Shown in pieces: positions 27,023 to 37,252 of a DNA stretch of 64,000 bases (position 1 is its first letter; every line of letters starts with the position of its first letter). Source of the DNA: Gammaproteobacteria bacterium (lineage in GTDB: Bacteria > Pseudomonadota > Gammaproteobacteria > Steroidobacterales > Steroidobacteraceae). Both the position numbers and the translations under genes were made by a program. The stretch spans positions 62,001-126,000 of the forward strand of contig JANYLM010000049.1 in assembly GCA_025357835.1 (NCBI GenBank). Direction: 5' to 3'. The notes under the pieces are model-generated. The model had not been told where the DNA came from and made no database searches. It worked only from the letters and a program-made list of their open reading frames with translations.

Positions 27023-28629
27023 AGCATTTCCCTGAAGACTCGGCGCCTGATGGACTTATTGGTGAGTTGCGCATCGCTCCACCACCAGCCGTCACGCAGC
27101 ATTTCCCCTGCCGCCGACAGAATTCTATCGGCGACCTCGGCGAAATCTGCGGCCGTGTAATTCAGGCTGAAGATGAGGCGACCTGTACCCACCCAGCTCA
27201 AGGAAAGCCCGGCGGCGCGCAAATAATATTGAAACATCCAGTTATAGCGCGACGGCACCGCGTAGTAGATGGTCCAGATCGAGGACAGGTTGGCGATGCG
27301 CACCGGCAACTGCGCCGCGGCCAATCGATCGTTCAGTTCCCGCGCGCGGGCATTCCACGTATTGTCGAGATCGCGATACAGCCCGCGCACGGCCTCGGTG
27401 TCGAGCCGATGCAGGAATTCGTGCATGGCGCCCATGACGTAGGGATGGGAATTAAAGGTGCCGCGCGCGAAACAAATGTCGGCCGGCCTGTTCTCGCGAA
27501 AGCGGCGCATGAATTCACGGCGGCCGCACAGCACCCCGATGGGGAGCCCGCCGGCCACGGTCTTGCCGTATATGACCATGTCGGCCCGCACGCCAAAGTA
27601 TTCCTGCGCGCCGCCGATGGCAAGCCGGAAGCCGACGAAGACCTCGTCGAAGATCAATACTATGCCGCGTACACTGCAGACTCCGCGCAATTGCCGCAGC
27701 CAAGCGGCATAGGCGTTGCGATCGAAGTGGGCCTTGCGTCCGCTGTCGACGAGAGTCGAGTCGCCCGGCGCACCGACGTTGGGGTGCAATGCCTGCAGGG
27801 GATTGACCAGTACACAGGCAATGTCCCGACGATTGCGCAGCACTCGCAGGCTTGCCTCGTCCATGTCCTTCAGGGTGTAGGTGTCGCGGGCGGTTTGTGG
27901 ATTGCCGACGCCGGGCTGCACATCGCCCCACCAACCATGGTAGGCACCGCAGAAGCGCACCAAGTGAGTGCGGCCGGTGTGGTAGAGCGTCAACCGCACC
28001 GCCTGCATGACGGCCTCGGTGCCCGACATGTGAAAGGAAATCTCGTCCAGCCCGGAGATTTGCAGCAGGCGCCGGACATTGTAAGCAGTCACCGGATGGT
28101 AGGCGCCCAGCACCGGCCCCAGGTCGCGGACCCGCTCGGCTCCCCTCTCGATGCACTCCTTGTAGAAGTCGTAGCCGAACACATTGACTCCGTAGGAGCC
28201 CGTCAAATCGTACAGCTTGTTGCCGTCGAGATCGGTGACCGTCACGCCGGACGACGATTCGACGAAGGCGCTCCCCTTGAAATGCTGCCGCACGAAGCCG
28301 CTGAATTGAAAGGGCACGCGATAACGCGAAGTGAACTGCAGGTCGGACACGGCGCCTGCGATGTCGCCGGTGAACTGCGCCGTCTTTGCAAAGCGTTCGG
28401 CGAACACGCCCGCCAGCCGCAGGAACCCGGCCCGCCGTGTCGCGGCGATCTCCTCGGGCGCCGCGTCGGCGCGGAAGAACTGCGATTCGTCGTATTCGTA
28501 ACTCGGCACCAGCGATGCAAAGCGGCGGGCCATCCGCGAATGGCCCGTCAAGGAGCGATGCTTAGCGCGCGAGAGTTGCAAGCGAATGTGCAATTTGCGC
28601 AAGAAAAAAATCAGCGCCAAGCCAGTCAA
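26947..28629 (-). CDS. Class-III PLP aminotransferase (glutamate-1-semialdehyde aminomutase-like) with N-terminal hydrophobic anchor
   Basis: YDLTGSYGVNVFGYDFY, SFHMSGTEAVMQAVRLT, GIVLIFDEVFVGFRLAIGG, VIYGKTVAGGLPIGVLCG (PLP Lys). N-terminus MTGLALIFFLRKLHIRLQL. Confidence 0.88.
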   Translation of the reverse strand: MTGLALIFFLRKLHIRLQLSRAKHRSLTGHSRMARRFASLVPSYEYDESQFFRADAAPEEIAATRRAGFLRLAGVFAERFAKTAQFTGDIAGAVSDLQFTSRYRVPFQFSGFVRQHFKGSAFVESSSGVTVTDLDGNKLYDLTGSYGVNVFGYDFYKECIERGAERVRDLGPVLGAYHPVTAYNVRRLLQISGLDEISFHMSGTEAVMQAVRLTLYHTGRTHLVRFCGAYHGWWGDVQPGVGNPQTARDTYTLKDMDEASLRVLRNRRDIACVLVNPLQALHPNVGAPGDSTLVDSGRKAHFDRNAYAAWLRQLRGVCSVRGIVLIFDEVFVGFRLAIGGAQEYFGVRADMVIYGKTVAGGLPIGVLCGRREFMRRFRENRPADICFARGTFNSHPYVMGAMHEFLHRLDTEAVRGLYRDLDNTWNARARELNDRLAAAQLPVRIANLSSIWTIYYAVPSRYNWMFQYYLRAAGLSLSWVGTGRLIFSLNYTAADFAEVADRILSAAGEMLRDGWWWSDAQLTNKSIRRRVFREMLQARWASTGRPAASPMGSISSPRIK

Positions 28630-28712
28630 TGCGTGCAGAATTATTTTGGTAATCGCCGTTTCCTTAAATTGCTTCTAGGCGGCGAACTCTATTGCAGGCG
28701 AATGACACTGAG

Positions 28713-29642
28713 ATGACCGTAAATTCCTTCATCGCGAGAGTGGTTCAGCAGGAGGACCTCAACTTTCTGCTCACCAACCGCATTCCACGCAGGCTGCTGA
28801 CGCAATTCATGGGGTGGCTGAGCCGGATCGAGCAGCCTTTGGTTTGCCGCGGCTGTATCGCGCTATGGCGGCTGTTCACCGATCTTGATTTGAGCGAAGC
28901 CAAGAAGACACGCTTCAAGAGCCTGCACGACTGTTTTACCCGAGAGTTGAAGGAGGGCGCACGTCCCATCGACCCGGATCCGCGCGCGTTGGTTAGCCCC
29001 TGTGACGCGCTGGTTGGTGCCTGCGGAACGGTGACCGATGGGTCGGTGCTGCAGGCGAAGGGGTTTCTCTACCCGCTGCTGGATCTCTTGAGCGACGCCG
29101 CGCTGGTGCGCTACTACCAGGGTGGCCAGTACGCGACACTGCGCCTGACCTCCAGCATGTACCACCGCTTCCATGCGCCCGCCGCTTGCCGCGTGGAGCA
29201 AGTCAACTACATTTCCGGCGACACCTGGAACGTGAACCCGATAGCGCTGAAGCGCGTCGAGAGATTGTTCTGCAAAAACGAACGGGCGGTCATTCGTTGC
29301 CGCCTCCCGTGCGGCGCGTTGATCACCCTCGTGCCCGTGGCGGCGATACTGGTCGCGAGCATGCGCCTGAAATTTCTCGATGTGCTGCTGCATCTGCGGT
29401 ATCGCGGACCCAACGTGATTGCCTGTGACGTGGCCCTGCGCAGGGGCGAAGAGATGGGCTGGTTCGAGCACGGCTCGACTATCATCGTGTTCGCCCCGCG
29501 GGGCGTTTCCCTTGGCGAAGAAGTGCATGAGAGCGGCCATATTCGAATGGGACGGCCCTTGATGCGGATCGATCAAATCCCGGCGCACCTACCCCCTTTC
29601 ATGGTCCGAAGCGCCGAGCAATCGAGGGTCGATTCCGCTTAA
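28713..29642 (+). CDS. psd: Phosphatidylserine decarboxylase
   Basis: TRELKEGARPIDPDPRALVSPCDALVGACG; SSMYHRFHAPAACRVEQVNYISGDTWNVNPIAL; catalytic GST in MGWFEHGSTIIVFAPRGV. Confidence 0.9.
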   Translation: MTVNSFIARVVQQEDLNFLLTNRIPRRLLTQFMGWLSRIEQPLVCRGCIALWRLFTDLDLSEAKKTRFKSLHDCFTRELKEGARPIDPDPRALVSPCDALVGACGTVTDGSVLQAKGFLYPLLDLLSDAALVRYYQGGQYATLRLTSSMYHRFHAPAACRVEQVNYISGDTWNVNPIALKRVERLFCKNERAVIRCRLPCGALITLVPVAAILVASMRLKFLDVLLHLRYRGPNVIACDVALRRGEEMGWFEHGSTIIVFAPRGVSLGEEVHESGHIRMGRPLMRIDQIPAHLPPFMVRSAEQSRVDSA

Positions 29643-30607
29643 AGAGGTCTGCGATGCCTAGTGAGCGTGGCGGCAATGGACGCCAGCACCGCCATTCGGA
29701 CGGCGACTCCGTTGTTCACCTGTTCACGAATCACTGAACGCGGGCCGTCCGCGACCTCGGATGCGATTTCGACGCCACGGTTCATCGGCCCCGGATGCAT
29801 GACGAGCACGCTGGGGGCGGCTAATTTCAAGCGTTTGGAGTCCAGGCCAAAATCGCGGTAATAGGCGGCGTCATCGAGAGCAGCGCTTTGCACCATGCGT
29901 TCTTTTTGAATGCGCAGCATCATCACTACATCCGCGCCCGCGATGCCGTCCTCGATACGCGTGAAATGCTGCGCGCCGCGAAATTCGACTTCCGCCGGCA
30001 ACAGCGCCTGTGGTGCTACCAGCCGTAGATCCGAAGTGCCCAGAGTCGTCAGCACTTGATGGGCGGACCTGGCCACGCGCGAGTGTTTGATATCGCCGAC
30101 GATGGCCACTTTGAGCCCGGCGAAGCGGCGTTTGTGGGTGCGAATGGTCAGGGCGTCGAGCAAACCTTGAGTGGGATGGGACAAATGCGCCTCGCCCGCG
30201 CTGATCACCGAGACGTGAGGGGCGACGTGATCGATCAGAAATTCGGGCATGCCCACTTCCGAATCGCGGATCACGAACACGTCGGTGTTCATTGCTTCGA
30301 GAGTATAGATGGTGTCCAACATGCTCTCGCCCTTGGCGCGCGAACTCGAATGCAGGTCCAAGTTGAGCACGTGCGCGCCCAATCTTCGGCTGGCGAGATC
30401 GAACGAGGCGCGGGTGCGGGTGCTCGGTTCGAAGAAGAGATTGGCGAGGGTGACCCCCGCGAGTTCGCGGCCTTCATAGGCGGGCTGACCCGGCAGGCGG
30501 CGGTACGTCTCAGCCCTATCGAGAATGGCCGTCAGCGCGTCGCGGGCGAGCCCATCGAGAGTGATGAGGTGGCGCAGGCCCCCGGCGCTGTCTTGTTGTG
30601 ATCGCAT
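29639..30607 (-). CDS. pyrB: Aspartate carbamoyltransferase catalytic subunit
   Basis: LFFEPSTRTRASFDLASRRLGAHVLNLD; HPTQGLLDALTIR; VMHPGPMNRGVEI. Confidence 0.95.
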   Translation of the reverse strand: MRSQQDSAGGLRHLITLDGLARDALTAILDRAETYRRLPGQPAYEGRELAGVTLANLFFEPSTRTRASFDLASRRLGAHVLNLDLHSSSRAKGESMLDTIYTLEAMNTDVFVIRDSEVGMPEFLIDHVAPHVSVISAGEAHLSHPTQGLLDALTIRTHKRRFAGLKVAIVGDIKHSRVARSAHQVLTTLGTSDLRLVAPQALLPAEVEFRGAQHFTRIEDGIAGADVVMMLRIQKERMVQSAALDDAAYYRDFGLDSKRLKLAAPSVLVMHPGPMNRGVEIASEVADGPRSVIREQVNNGVAVRMAVLASIAATLTRHRRPL

Positions 30608-30614
30608 GTGCGCC

Positions 30615-31076
30615 TCAAGTTACTTCGTTGAACCATCGTTCCAAGATGACGCAGGCCGCCGCCGCGTCGACATCGGCTTTGAGCACGCGCCTGCGGCGCA
30701 GGCCGGACTCGCGGGCCGACTTGAGTTGCGCCTCGGCTTCGCGCGACGAATAGCGCTCGTCGACCAGCATCACTTGCAGACGGTAGCGGCGCTCGAGATC
30801 AGCGGCGAACTCGCGGGCGGCGACCGTCATTGCACTGTCCGAACCATCTACATTATACGGTAGGCCGACCACAACCAGAGCCGGTTGCCACTCGCGCGAC
30901 AGCGCATCGATCACCTCCCAGCGCGGCCCGCCTTGTCCAGCCGGTACGGCATCGAGCGGCGCGGCCGTGCGACTCACGGTGTCGCCGCAAGCGACGCCGA
31001 TGCGCCGAAGCCCAAAATCGAAGGCCAGGACAATTCGTGGCGTGCCGGTCGGGCCAGACGGGGCCGGGTCAGGCAT
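30615..31076 (-). CDS. ruvX: Holliday junction resolvase-like RuvX/YqgF
   Basis: VLAFDFGLRRIGVACGD; VVVGLPYNVDGSDSAMT; LVDERYSSREAE. Confidence 0.92.
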   Translation of the reverse strand: MPDPAPSGPTGTPRIVLAFDFGLRRIGVACGDTVSRTAAPLDAVPAGQGGPRWEVIDALSREWQPALVVVGLPYNVDGSDSAMTVAAREFAADLERRYRLQVMLVDERYSSREAEAQLKSARESGLRRRRVLKADVDAAAACVILERWFNEVT

Positions 31077-31602
31077 TGCCGCTCATTGGGCTGATGCGGG
31101 ATAATTCCACTCCCAGGAGACGCCCTGCGGCCTCCCAGCGGGATTCAAACGGCAGGTCGAAAATCAATCCGGGGTCCACCGGCGCGTTAAGCCATGCATT
31201 TGCCCGAATTTCGTCTTCCAGCTGTCCGCCGTCCCAGCCGGCATACCCTAAGGCGACAACGGCTTCTTCGGGGCCTTCACCGCGGGCCATCGCGGCCAAT
31301 ATATCCCGCGAGGTCGTGACATGGATGACGTCGGATACTTTGAGTGTGGAGTCCCAGTCACCGCCGGCTCGGTGCAGAACGAAACCGCGATCGGTCTGCA
31401 TCGGGCCGCCGCGCAGCACCTGGCGTTCCCGCAAGGGCCCCGTGGCGAGTTCGATTTCCAACTGCTCGAAAATTTCGCCCATTGTCATGGGCAGGGGCTT
31501 GTTGAGGATCAACCCTAAGGCTCCGTGCGAATTGTGATCGCACACCAGAGCAACGCTCTGCGCAAAATTCGGGTCACCCATCGCCGGCATGGCGATCAGC
31601 AA
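31069..31602 (-). CDS. yqgE: YqgE/AlgH family protein
   Basis: MLIAMPAMGDPNFAQSVALVCDHNSHGALGLILNKP; ALGYAGWDGGQLEDEIRANAWL. Confidence 0.93.
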   Translation of the reverse strand: MLIAMPAMGDPNFAQSVALVCDHNSHGALGLILNKPLPMTMGEIFEQLEIELATGPLRERQVLRGGPMQTDRGFVLHRAGGDWDSTLKVSDVIHVTTSRDILAAMARGEGPEEAVVALGYAGWDGGQLEDEIRANAWLNAPVDPGLIFDLPFESRWEAAGRLLGVELSRISPMSGNA

Positions 31603-31627
31603 TTGGTTGGTCAGATAGCCCGAATCG

Positions 31628-32557
31628 CTAATGGTTCGGCTCCGAATAAAAGACGCTGGTGCCCTGCGATGCGCCGCCCAAGAACTGCCATTCGTAGGCG
31701 ATGCGTATTTCGTCGTGCTTGGCTGTCAATTCGCCTGGAAACGGATCAAAAGGCGCGGCCAATTTTAGGATTCTGATGGCAGCTTCGTCGATTTCCGCAT
31801 GCCCGCTGCTGCGGCGAACGACGGTTTGCAGAAGTTTGCCGTCGGCGCCGATGGTCACTTCGATCACCGGGGTGCCGGAGAGCTTCTTGCGGCGCGCGAC
31901 GTCGGGGAAATTCATCGTGCCCACCCGTTCGATCTTGCGGCGCCAGCTGTCCAAGTAAACGGCGACATCCGATTGCCGCGTGTCCGCGGCGATCCAGAGC
32001 TGGCGCATGGCCTCGCCGCGCATGCGCAACTCGACTCCATCATCGTTGGGGGTCATCGCGATGTCAGGCCGCTTCTCGAGCAGCAGAGGCAGCTGCGATG
32101 GCACCAAAGCGGCCGCGGGCGAGGCGAAATACAGAATCTTTTGCGCCGCCGTATGAGTGGCGATGAGCTGCTGGTCCCCCTCGTCGGCGCCGGCCTGCAG
32201 TGGCCCCAACCCGTTGCCGTCTGGGCTGCCCGAACGCTCGATGGACATGAGGGATGATTTGGGGATCAAGGCGCGCTCGCGTTTCAGGGTATTGCCGGAA
32301 CCGCGCTGGCTGCGCTCGGAGAGATACTGCGCATTGGGGTTGTCTGCGACGCTCGGCGCCTGATCGTTGACCAGGATGACTTCCAAGGCAGGCGCTCCGT
32401 CGCCGCCGGCCTTGCCGCCCGTCGAACTGAATGTGACGCCCAGGATCACGATCCCATGAAACAATGCCGCCAAAAAGCAGGTCGTGAGCATACGGTCGTT
32501 CGCGGGAGGTAGCCCGACGCCGAGCAATTCGCCGGGTTGGTAGGTATCGGAGGTCAC
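31628..32557 (-). CDS. Energy transducer TonB-like protein
   Basis: C-terminal TonB-like VEVTIGADGKLLQTVVRRSSGHAEIDEAAIRILKLAAPFDPFP. Confidence 0.85.
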   Translation of the reverse strand: MTSDTYQPGELLGVGLPPANDRMLTTCFLAALFHGIVILGVTFSSTGGKAGGDGAPALEVILVNDQAPSVADNPNAQYLSERSQRGSGNTLKRERALIPKSSLMSIERSGSPDGNGLGPLQAGADEGDQQLIATHTAAQKILYFASPAAALVPSQLPLLLEKRPDIAMTPNDDGVELRMRGEAMRQLWIAADTRQSDVAVYLDSWRRKIERVGTMNFPDVARRKKLSGTPVIEVTIGADGKLLQTVVRRSSGHAEIDEAAIRILKLAAPFDPFPGELTAKHDEIRIAYEWQFLGGASQGTSVFYSEPNH

Positions 32558-33522
32558 GCAGCGCTCAATGTCCTGTGGATCGCGTCCACCAGCATCGTTC
32601 CAATGTCGACACCGTGCTTTTTGTTTAGTTCGCGGATACCGGTTGGACTGGTGACGTTGATCTCAGTAACGTAGTCGCCGATGACATCCAGTCCGACGAA
32701 TATCATGCCGGCGGCCTTGAGTTTGGGTCCGATTTGCGCGCAAAGCCATCGGTCCCGCTCGTTGAGGGGGCGGCTCTCGGCGCGCGCACCGGCGGCGAGA
32801 TTGCCGCGGTTGTCGTCGGGCGTGGGCACCCGCTTCAGGGCAAAGGGCACTGGCTCTCCGTCCACCAGAATGACGCGGCAATCGCCAGCGGTCACGATCT
32901 CCGGCAGGTATCGCTGCACGATGGCGTAGCGGGTGCCGTATTCGGTCAAGGATTCGAATACCACATTGCGGTTCTTGTCGCCCTGTTCCAGCACGAAGAT
33001 GGACCTACCCCCCATGCCATGGAGGGGCTTGCAGACCGCTTTGCCATGTTCGCGCAGGAACTCGCTCATGTCGTGCATGTCGCGGGTGATCAGGGTGGGC
33101 GCGCAGCACTCCGGGAACCAGGCCGTGTACACCTTCTCATTCATGTCCCGCAGACCCTGAGGCCGGTTGCATACCAGCGCGCCTTGGCCCTCGGCGCGAT
33201 CCAGAATGTAGGTGGTGTAGATATATTCAGTGTCGAAGGGCGGATCCTTGCGCATCAGAATGACGTCGAATTCACCCAGTTTGGCGTTCTGAGTCTCGCC
33301 GCGCGCAAACCACGTTTTAAGCTCGTCGAATACCTGCAGCGGAGCCAGCCGGCCCCAGGCGACGCCGTCGCGCAGCCAAAGGTCCTTCTGTTCGGCATAA
33401 AAAAGTTGCCAGCCGCGCGCCTGCGCGGCCAACAGCATCGCCAATGTACTGTCCTTGGCGGGCTTAATCGCCTCAATAGGGTCCATGACCACGACGAGTC
33501 GGACTCGGGAAGACATGCTCAT
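32554..33522 (-). CDS. gshB: Glutathione synthase
   Basis: VVMDPIEAIKPAKDSTLAMLLAAQARG; MRKDPPFDTEYIYTTYILDRAEGQGALVCNRPQGLRDMNEK; INVTSPTGIREL. Confidence 0.95.
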   Translation of the reverse strand: MSMSSRVRLVVVMDPIEAIKPAKDSTLAMLLAAQARGWQLFYAEQKDLWLRDGVAWGRLAPLQVFDELKTWFARGETQNAKLGEFDVILMRKDPPFDTEYIYTTYILDRAEGQGALVCNRPQGLRDMNEKVYTAWFPECCAPTLITRDMHDMSEFLREHGKAVCKPLHGMGGRSIFVLEQGDKNRNVVFESLTEYGTRYAIVQRYLPEIVTAGDCRVILVDGEPVPFALKRVPTPDDNRGNLAAGARAESRPLNERDRWLCAQIGPKLKAAGMIFVGLDVIGDYVTEINVTSPTGIRELNKKHGVDIGTMLVDAIHRTLSAA

Positions 33523-33764
33523 TTCTTCAGGGGACCTCTAGAGATTCTCGCGGCTTCGCAGTTTAGCGCACGCGGACGCCGCTGACGCGGCAGGCGCCGC
33601 ATCAGCTCACTTGAGAAAACTGTGAACCACGCCACCGTTGTTTACCCCAGCTTACCGCGAAATGTCGACCCCATACCGTGGCTTTGGGGGGCTGGATATG
33701 TTAAAAAGCCACAAGATTCCTGCACCTGCGCACGCGAGCCTATGTTCCCCTTAAGGGCAGATTC

Positions 33765-34169
33765 ATGGAGAGCATGATCACCAACGGCAAACCGAAACTC
33801 ACGGGACTCAAAGTTCTCGTGATCGACGACAGTAAGACCATCCGCCGGACCGCCGAAACCCTGCTGACCAAGGAGGGCTGCGAAGTGTTTACGGCTGTCG
33901 ACGGATTCGACGCGCTCTCCAAGATCGCCGACCATCAGCCCGACATTGTGTTCGTGGATATCATGATGCCGCGCCTCGACGGCTATCAGACCTGCTCGTT
34001 GATCAAGCACAACAAGGTGTTCAGGCAAATTCCGGTCATCATGCTGTCGAGCAAGGACGGACTTTTCGATCGAGCCCGCGGCCGCATCGTCGGCTCGGAG
34101 CACTATTTGACGAAGCCATTCACCAAAGACGAATTGCTGGGCGCGATCGAAGCTCACGTCGGTAAATGA
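33765..34169 (+). CDS. pilG: Twitching motility response regulator PilG
   Basis: Single REC domain; KVLVIDDSKTIRRTAETLL; VFVDIMMPRLDGYQTC; first gene of pilGHIJ-chpA order. Confidence 0.92.
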   Translation: MESMITNGKPKLTGLKVLVIDDSKTIRRTAETLLTKEGCEVFTAVDGFDALSKIADHQPDIVFVDIMMPRLDGYQTCSLIKHNKVFRQIPVIMLSSKDGLFDRARGRIVGSEHYLTKPFTKDELLGAIEAHVGK

Positions 34170-34182
34170 CGGAGAAACCAGA

Positions 34183-34548
34183 ATGGCATTGATTCTCATC
34201 GTTGACGACTCACCCACCGAGGTATTCGTCATGCAGAAGGCATTGGAGAAGCACGGTTTCAAGACCGCGGCGGCCGAGAACGGTGAAGAGGGGGTTCGCA
34301 AGGCGAAAGCCATGAAGCCGGATCTCATCTTCATGGACATCGTCATGCCCGGCGTGAACGGCTATCAAGCCACCCGAATGCTCATCAACGACCCGGAAAC
34401 CAGCTTGATTCCCATCATCATGGTGACCACCAAGGGCCAAGAGACGGATCGGGTGTGGGGCCTGCGCCAAGGGGCGGTGGATTACCTGGTCAAACCCGTA
34501 TCGGCGCAGGCCTTGGTCGAGAAGGCACAGGCCGCGCTGGCCGTATGA
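34183..34548 (+). CDS. pilH: Twitching motility response regulator PilH
   Basis: ALILIVDDSPTEVFVMQKALEKHGF; IFMDIVMPGVNGYQATR. Confidence 0.92.
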   Translation: MALILIVDDSPTEVFVMQKALEKHGFKTAAAENGEEGVRKAKAMKPDLIFMDIVMPGVNGYQATRMLINDPETSLIPIIMVTTKGQETDRVWGLRQGAVDYLVKPVSAQALVEKAQAALAV

Positions 34549-34556
34549 CGAGTACG

Positions 34557-35123
34557 ATGAGCTCACCTGAGTTGAGCTTGCGGAGCTTGCGCGACCGTCC
34601 GTTCGAATTGCTCAAGGAGCTCGAGAAGCGCAGTCGCGCAGTGGCGGCGGGCAATGTTCCGGAAACGAGCCCAGGCTTTGAGTGGGTGGGAGTGGCGTTT
34701 CGCATGGGCGGCGAGACCTTTCTGGTGGCGCGTGAGGAAACCCGCGAAGTGTTGGGCTATCCCGCGGTGGTCACGCGCATACCCGGCGCACGCAGCTGGG
34801 TGAAGGGGCTGGCCAACGTTCGCGGACAATTGCTACCCATGCTGGACTTACGGCAATTTTTGGGCAGCGGATCGACCACCGCCGGCCGAAATACCCGTAT
34901 TGTCGTGGTCAATCACCGGGACATCCCCGCGGGGCTGATGGTGGACGAGGTGCTGGGTTTCAGGCGTTTTGCAGAATCGGAATTCAACGCCGAGGCGCCG
35001 CCGACGGTGATCCGTTGCGATAGTTACCTTGCCGGTGCCTTTCGCCGCGGCGGCGAGGTCTGGCCGGTTTTGAGTTTGAAGAGTTTGGTGGAAAGTCAGA
35101 GCTTTCTACAGGCCGCGAGTTGA
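34557..35123 (+). CDS. pilI: CheW-like protein PilI
   Basis: CheW-like fold; VKGLANVRGQLLPMLDLRQFLG; between pilH and pilJ. Confidence 0.9.
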   Translation: MSSPELSLRSLRDRPFELLKELEKRSRAVAAGNVPETSPGFEWVGVAFRMGGETFLVAREETREVLGYPAVVTRIPGARSWVKGLANVRGQLLPMLDLRQFLGSGSTTAGRNTRIVVVNHRDIPAGLMVDEVLGFRRFAESEFNAEAPPTVIRCDSYLAGAFRRGGEVWPVLSLKSLVESQSFLQAAS

Positions 35124-35141
35124 AGTTCCAGTAGAACAAAG

Positions 35142-37232
35142 ATGACCACGAAAAACGATACGGGTTCTGGGGTAAATTTCTTGCCGGTGCTGGCGGGGCT
35201 GATCGTGTTTTGCCTAGGGTGCGCCGCCGCATTGACCGTGATGACGCGCAGCGCCGCTTCAGTCGCGGCGCCCGCCGAGCTGTCTTTTGTGGTGCAACGC
35301 ATGCCCTACGAGGCGCAAAATGCGCTGCGGGGGGAATCGAGCGCATTCGATGCGCTCGCCAAGAGCGCGGCTCGATTAAAGACGTTGCGCGGCGCTGTGC
35401 CGGAAAAGGGTGCTGGGGCCGACAACTGGAGTAAATTAACTGCAGGCGTGAGTACCGTCGGCGAAGCTCGATCCGCCGTGAACGCCATCCAGGTGTCGAA
35501 CCAAGAGGCGCGGGAACTGGCGCCGAAGCTGCTGTCGGAGCTGGGCGACCTTGCCAGTGCCGTCGGTGTACAAAAGCTGGAGGGGATGAGCCGGTACCTG
35601 GAGCGCTTCGAGCTCATGGTTCAGCGTATTCAACAGGAACTGAACGGTCTTGCCTCGGGAGTGAGCGATGCGGCTCCGGCCGCGCAACGCCTCGCCGACA
35701 GTCTGGAGTTCCTCAACCAAGTCATGCGCGGCTTATCCGGGGAGGAATCCGGTCTCGCCCTGACACGCGTCAGCGGCGTGGATGCCGAACTGCGTCTGAA
35801 GAACGTGGTCGGCCGCAATCAGCAGTACGGCAACAGCGTGCGCAAGGCCATCGCCGCTGCCGAAGCGCTCTCCAAGGCACAGGCGGCGGCCCGTACACTG
35901 CCCTCGGTGGCCAGCGGACTCACCACGGTGTTGGGCGATGCGCCGGTGGCGGTGGTTGGTTCCGGCGCAGATTACAAGCCATGGATACTGTCCTTATTGG
36001 GGCTTGCCATGGCGTTGCTGGCGGCACTCGCTTGGACGTATTTGAAGTCGGCCGGTGTGCGGCGTAGCAGCGAACTCCGAGTGCGCGAGAACGAACGTAA
36101 CCAAGAAGCCATCATGCGATTACTCGATGAGCTGTCCAGTCTTGCGGACGGCGATCTGACGGTGCAGGCCACCGTTACCGAGGACATCACCGGCGCGATC
36201 GCCGACTCGATCAACTATGCCATCGAGGCGCTGCGCGAACTCGTCACCACGATCAACGATAGCGCCATTCAACTGGATGGGGCCACCAAGCAAACTCAGG
36301 CCGCCGCCGCGCATATGGCGAAGGCGAGCGGGGCTCAGTCACGGCAAATCTCCTCGGCCAGTGAATCCATGGCCGACATGGCGGCCTCCATCGAAGAGGT
36401 TTCCGGAAATTCAGAGCGTTGCTCGGATGTCGCCAGGCATTCGGTGGACATTGCCCACAAGGGAGGCGACGCGGTTCGGCGCACCATCGACGGGATGAAT
36501 GCCATTCGCGAGACCATCCAGGAAACCAGCAAGCGGATTAAGCGCCTGGGCGAGAGTTCCCAGGAAATCGGCAATACTGTGGAGCTGATTAACGATATTG
36601 CCGAGCAGACCAATATTCTCGCGCTCAACGCCTCCATTCAGGCTTCCATGGCCGGCGAGGCAGGCCGGGGATTCGCGGTGGTGGCGGACGAAGTGCAAAG
36701 ACTGGCGGAACGCGCCGCGAACGCCACCAAGCAAATAGAGGTGCTGGTGCGCACCATTCAAACCGATACCAATGAGGCGGTTGTTTCCATGGAACGTAGC
36801 ACCACCGACGTGGTGGGCGGCGCGCTGCTGGCCGAAAACGCCGGCGCGGCGCTCGAAGAGATCGAGCAGGTATCCAATCAGATCGCGAGTCTGGTGCAGA
36901 ACATCTCGGCGAGCGCGCGCCAGCAAGCCATTGCGTCCGGGAGCATTTCCAAAAACATGCAAGTGGTGCGAGAAATATCGACGCAGACGGCCGAAGGCTC
37001 GACGGCTACGTCGACGTCGATTGCCAAATTGGCCGCCTTGTCGGCGCAGCTTCGCAAATCCGTGGCGGGATTCCGTCTTCCGGACTACGGCGGCGGTACC
37101 ACCACGGTGGGAGCCAGCATGTCCAGCCGCCTGCCCTCCTTGCAAGAGCCCGCGAGCAGCAGCGCTAAAGACAGCGCCGGCAGCGTGAGCAATACCGGAA
37201 AAATGCGCAAGGCCAGCGGCTTCGGCGCCTGA
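35142..37232 (+). CDS. pilJ: Methyl-accepting chemotaxis protein PilJ
   Basis: Signalling tip [51 protein letters not shown]. Confidence 0.93.
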   Translation: MTTKNDTGSGVNFLPVLAGLIVFCLGCAAALTVMTRSAASVAAPAELSFVVQRMPYEAQNALRGESSAFDALAKSAARLKTLRGAVPEKGAGADNWSKLTAGVSTVGEARSAVNAIQVSNQEARELAPKLLSELGDLASAVGVQKLEGMSRYLERFELMVQRIQQELNGLASGVSDAAPAAQRLADSLEFLNQVMRGLSGEESGLALTRVSGVDAELRLKNVVGRNQQYGNSVRKAIAAAEALSKAQAAARTLPSVASGLTTVLGDAPVAVVGSGADYKPWILSLLGLAMALLAALAWTYLKSAGVRRSSELRVRENERNQEAIMRLLDELSSLADGDLTVQATVTEDITGAIADSINYAIEALRELVTTINDSAIQLDGATKQTQAAAAHMAKASGAQSRQISSASESMADMAASIEEVSGNSERCSDVARHSVDIAHKGGDAVRRTIDGMNAIRETIQETSKRIKRLGESSQEIGNTVELINDIAEQTNILALNASIQASMAGEAGRGFAVVADEVQRLAERAANATKQIEVLVRTIQTDTNEAVVSMERSTTDVVGGALLAENAGAALEEIEQVSNQIASLVQNISASARQQAIASGSISKNMQVVREISTQTAEGSTATSTSIAKLAALSAQLRKSVAGFRLPDYGGGTTTVGASMSSRLPSLQEPASSSAKDSAGSVSNTGKMRKASGFGA

Positions 37233-37252
37233 GTCTCAACGACGATTCCGGC

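Noticed and set aside
26701-28716. 671-aa plus-strand ORF
   Set aside because: Lies antisense to the clearly conserved class-III aminotransferase; Gly/Ala/Arg/His-rich with no recognisable motif; typical GC-rich shadow ORF.
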